Below are positions 19,812-20,446 of a stretch of DNA of 20,446 nucleotides, piece after piece. Numbering within the stretch: position 1 is the stretch's first letter; every line of letters starts with the position of its first letter. Source of the stretch: a virus. The notes under the pieces are model-generated. The model saw only the letters and a program-made list of their open reading frames with translations, ran no database searches and was not told the DNA's origin. The stretch is from positions 1-20,446 of the IMG/VR virus record IMGVR_UViG_3300032046_002115. One strand, written 5' to 3'. The position numbers and the translations under genes were made by a program.

Positions 19812-20074
19812 AAAAGAATAAATTATGGAAAAGAATAAAAGATAACAAAATGCGTTGGCATGGTGATATTGACTATGACAATAAGATTATCAGAGTTAAT
19901 AAGAATAAAAAAAAGAACAAGAAAAAGGGTGAGGTTTTAGACACGATTATCCATGAGGAATTACACCGGAAACACCCAAAGATGACTGAAAGAAAAGTCA
20001 GTAAGAAAACGAAAGAGTTAATGAAACGATACGGGATTGAAGTTAAAAAGAAATTATATGGGAGGTATCAATAA
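19808..20074 (+). CDS. Mini HExxH zincin-like protein (88 aa)
   Basis: It carries HEELH (H49, E50, H53) in TIIHEELHRKHPKMTERKV, with E61 as a candidate third ligand. The rest is extremely Lys-rich. The N-terminal 40 residues include a short beta-like stretch (MRWHGDIDYDNKIIRVNK), similar in layout to small SprT-like or phage mini-metallopeptidases with a beta hairpin followed by the metal helix. It may be an active peptidase or a metal-binding relic. ATGA overlap at the start; its stop overlaps the next ATG by one base. Confidence 0.65.
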   Translation: MKKNKLWKRIKDNKMRWHGDIDYDNKIIRVNKNKKKNKKKGEVLDTIIHEELHRKHPKMTERKVSKKTKELMKRYGIEVKKKLYGRYQ

Positions 20075-20208
20075 TGCCATTCAAAAGCGAAAAACAAAGA
20101 CGATATATGTGGGCTAAACACCCCAATATTGCTAAAAGGTGGACTAAGAAATATGGATCAAAAATCGTCAAACACAAAAAAACTGGACGATCTGCCTGCG
20201 TCAAGTGA
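20074..20208 (+). CDS. Small basic phage protein (44 aa), MPFKS-QRR type
   Basis: It begins MPFKSEKQRRYMWAKHPNIA and continues KRWTKKYG; the pattern MPFKS-x-x-QRR-x-MWAKHP-x-IAKRW is a recurring small protein type in phage genomes, whose role is unknown. GGGAGGT at about 20060 gives a ribosome site. The tail is basic with one Cys. It overlaps the following gene by 56 bases. Confidence 0.72.
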   Translation: MPFKSEKQRRYMWAKHPNIAKRWTKKYGSKIVKHKKTGRSACVK

Positions 20209-20407
20209 TGGTGATTTCTGGTTGGAAGCGGAAATTCATACAGGATTGATACCTGAGGAAGTTAGAAAGGGAGGAGAACATTATTTTATCAGAACAACAG
20301 GAAGACAGGCTCAATGCCAACACTGTGATTGGGGATTTGAGTTAGACCCAGGGGACAAGATTATTGATGGACATTTATATAATAAAAAAGGCAAGCTAGT
20401 TATTTGA
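20153..20407 (+). CDS. Small Cys/His-containing protein (84 aa)
   Basis: It starts at ATG 20153 (a TTG at 20129 in frame is less likely). The N-terminus is Asp/Ser-rich, then FWLEAEIHTGLIPEEVRKGG, then QCQHCDWGFELDPGDKIIDGH with a C-x2-C pair and a downstream His that could form a small metal site, ending LYNKKGKLVI. This looks like a conserved phage small-protein type with a Cys pair followed by W-G-F and D-G-H-L/I-Y, but no function is known. Confidence 0.65.
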   Translation: MDQKSSNTKKLDDLPASSDGDFWLEAEIHTGLIPEEVRKGGEHYFIRTTGRQAQCQHCDWGFELDPGDKIIDGHLYNKKGKLVI

Positions 20408-20432
20408 GATTAGGAGATAAAGTCTCTTAATC
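20408..20432 (+). repeat. Ten-bp hairpin after the last gene
   Basis: GATTAGGAGA (20408-20417) and TCTCTTAATC (20423-20432) pair along ten bases with one G-U, with loop TAAAG. It begins right after the last stop (20405-20407). There is no T-tract in the 14 bases left, so a terminator cannot be claimed; it may also be a processing or leader element for the next gene. Confidence 0.5.
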
Positions 20433-20446
20433 CCAGCAAATTAGCT

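Noticed and set aside
1-20446. Alternative genetic code with TGA reassigned
   Set aside because: Many genes end at TGA overlapping the next ATG, and the core genes (terminase, portal, phosphoesterase) read fully with the standard bacterial code.

Overview
The window looks like part of an AT-rich, very compact tailed-bacteriophage genome (Caudoviricetes). The evidence is a small terminase/large terminase/portal series, an HNH nuclease beside the terminase, lysis-type genes and a lambda-O-like replication initiator. Every credible gene is on the + strand. Genes are packed with ATGA or GTGA overlaps, and TGA is used as a normal stop, so the standard bacterial code applies. The host cannot be read from the sequence. 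No integrase, tRNA, CRISPR array, DNA polymerase, major capsid or tail-tube gene is visible.

Layout. (1) 1-5075: the end of a late operon, with a partial coiled-coil-like protein, an HExxH metallopeptidase-like protein, a 1126-residue protein that may be an internal virion or ejection protein, a tiny basic protein and an XhlA-like membrane protein. (2) 5059-6499: a promoter with a terminator-like leader, then a C39-like cysteine peptidase (endolysin candidate), a tiny hyperbasic protein, a holin-like protein and a one-TM protein. (3) 6462-8797: two charged unknowns, a calcineurin-like phosphoesterase and a MazG-like/HAD fusion. (4) 8798-10165: two regulatory stretches with promoters, a 45-aa gene whose start site lies in a hairpin, a small HTH protein that may be translated leaderless, and small Cys-rich proteins. 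(5) 10166-11269: the replication module, with a long dyad, an unknown gene containing a GC-rich inverted repeat, and an O-like initiator whose gene carries iterons followed by three AT-rich 12-bp repeats, a good candidate origin. (6) 11262-14623: many small accessory genes, including a lysozyme-like protein. (7) 14620-17225: HNH nuclease, TerS, TerL and two unknown small genes. (8) 17236-20446: a consensus promoter with a terminator-like leader, the portal gene, a gene overlapping the portal tail, and small genes including a mini HExxH protein.

The most striking regulatory signal is the matched pair of leaders upstream of the lysis peptidase and of the portal. Each has a sigma70-like promoter, the shared words CTAGAA and ATTCGAG, then an intrinsic-terminator-like hairpin with seven Ts just before an ATG that has no Shine-Dalgarno. 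This suggests late gene control by attenuation or antitermination, though that is inference. The late structural block appears to leave the right edge of the window and return at the left edge, as expected of a circular or permuted map.
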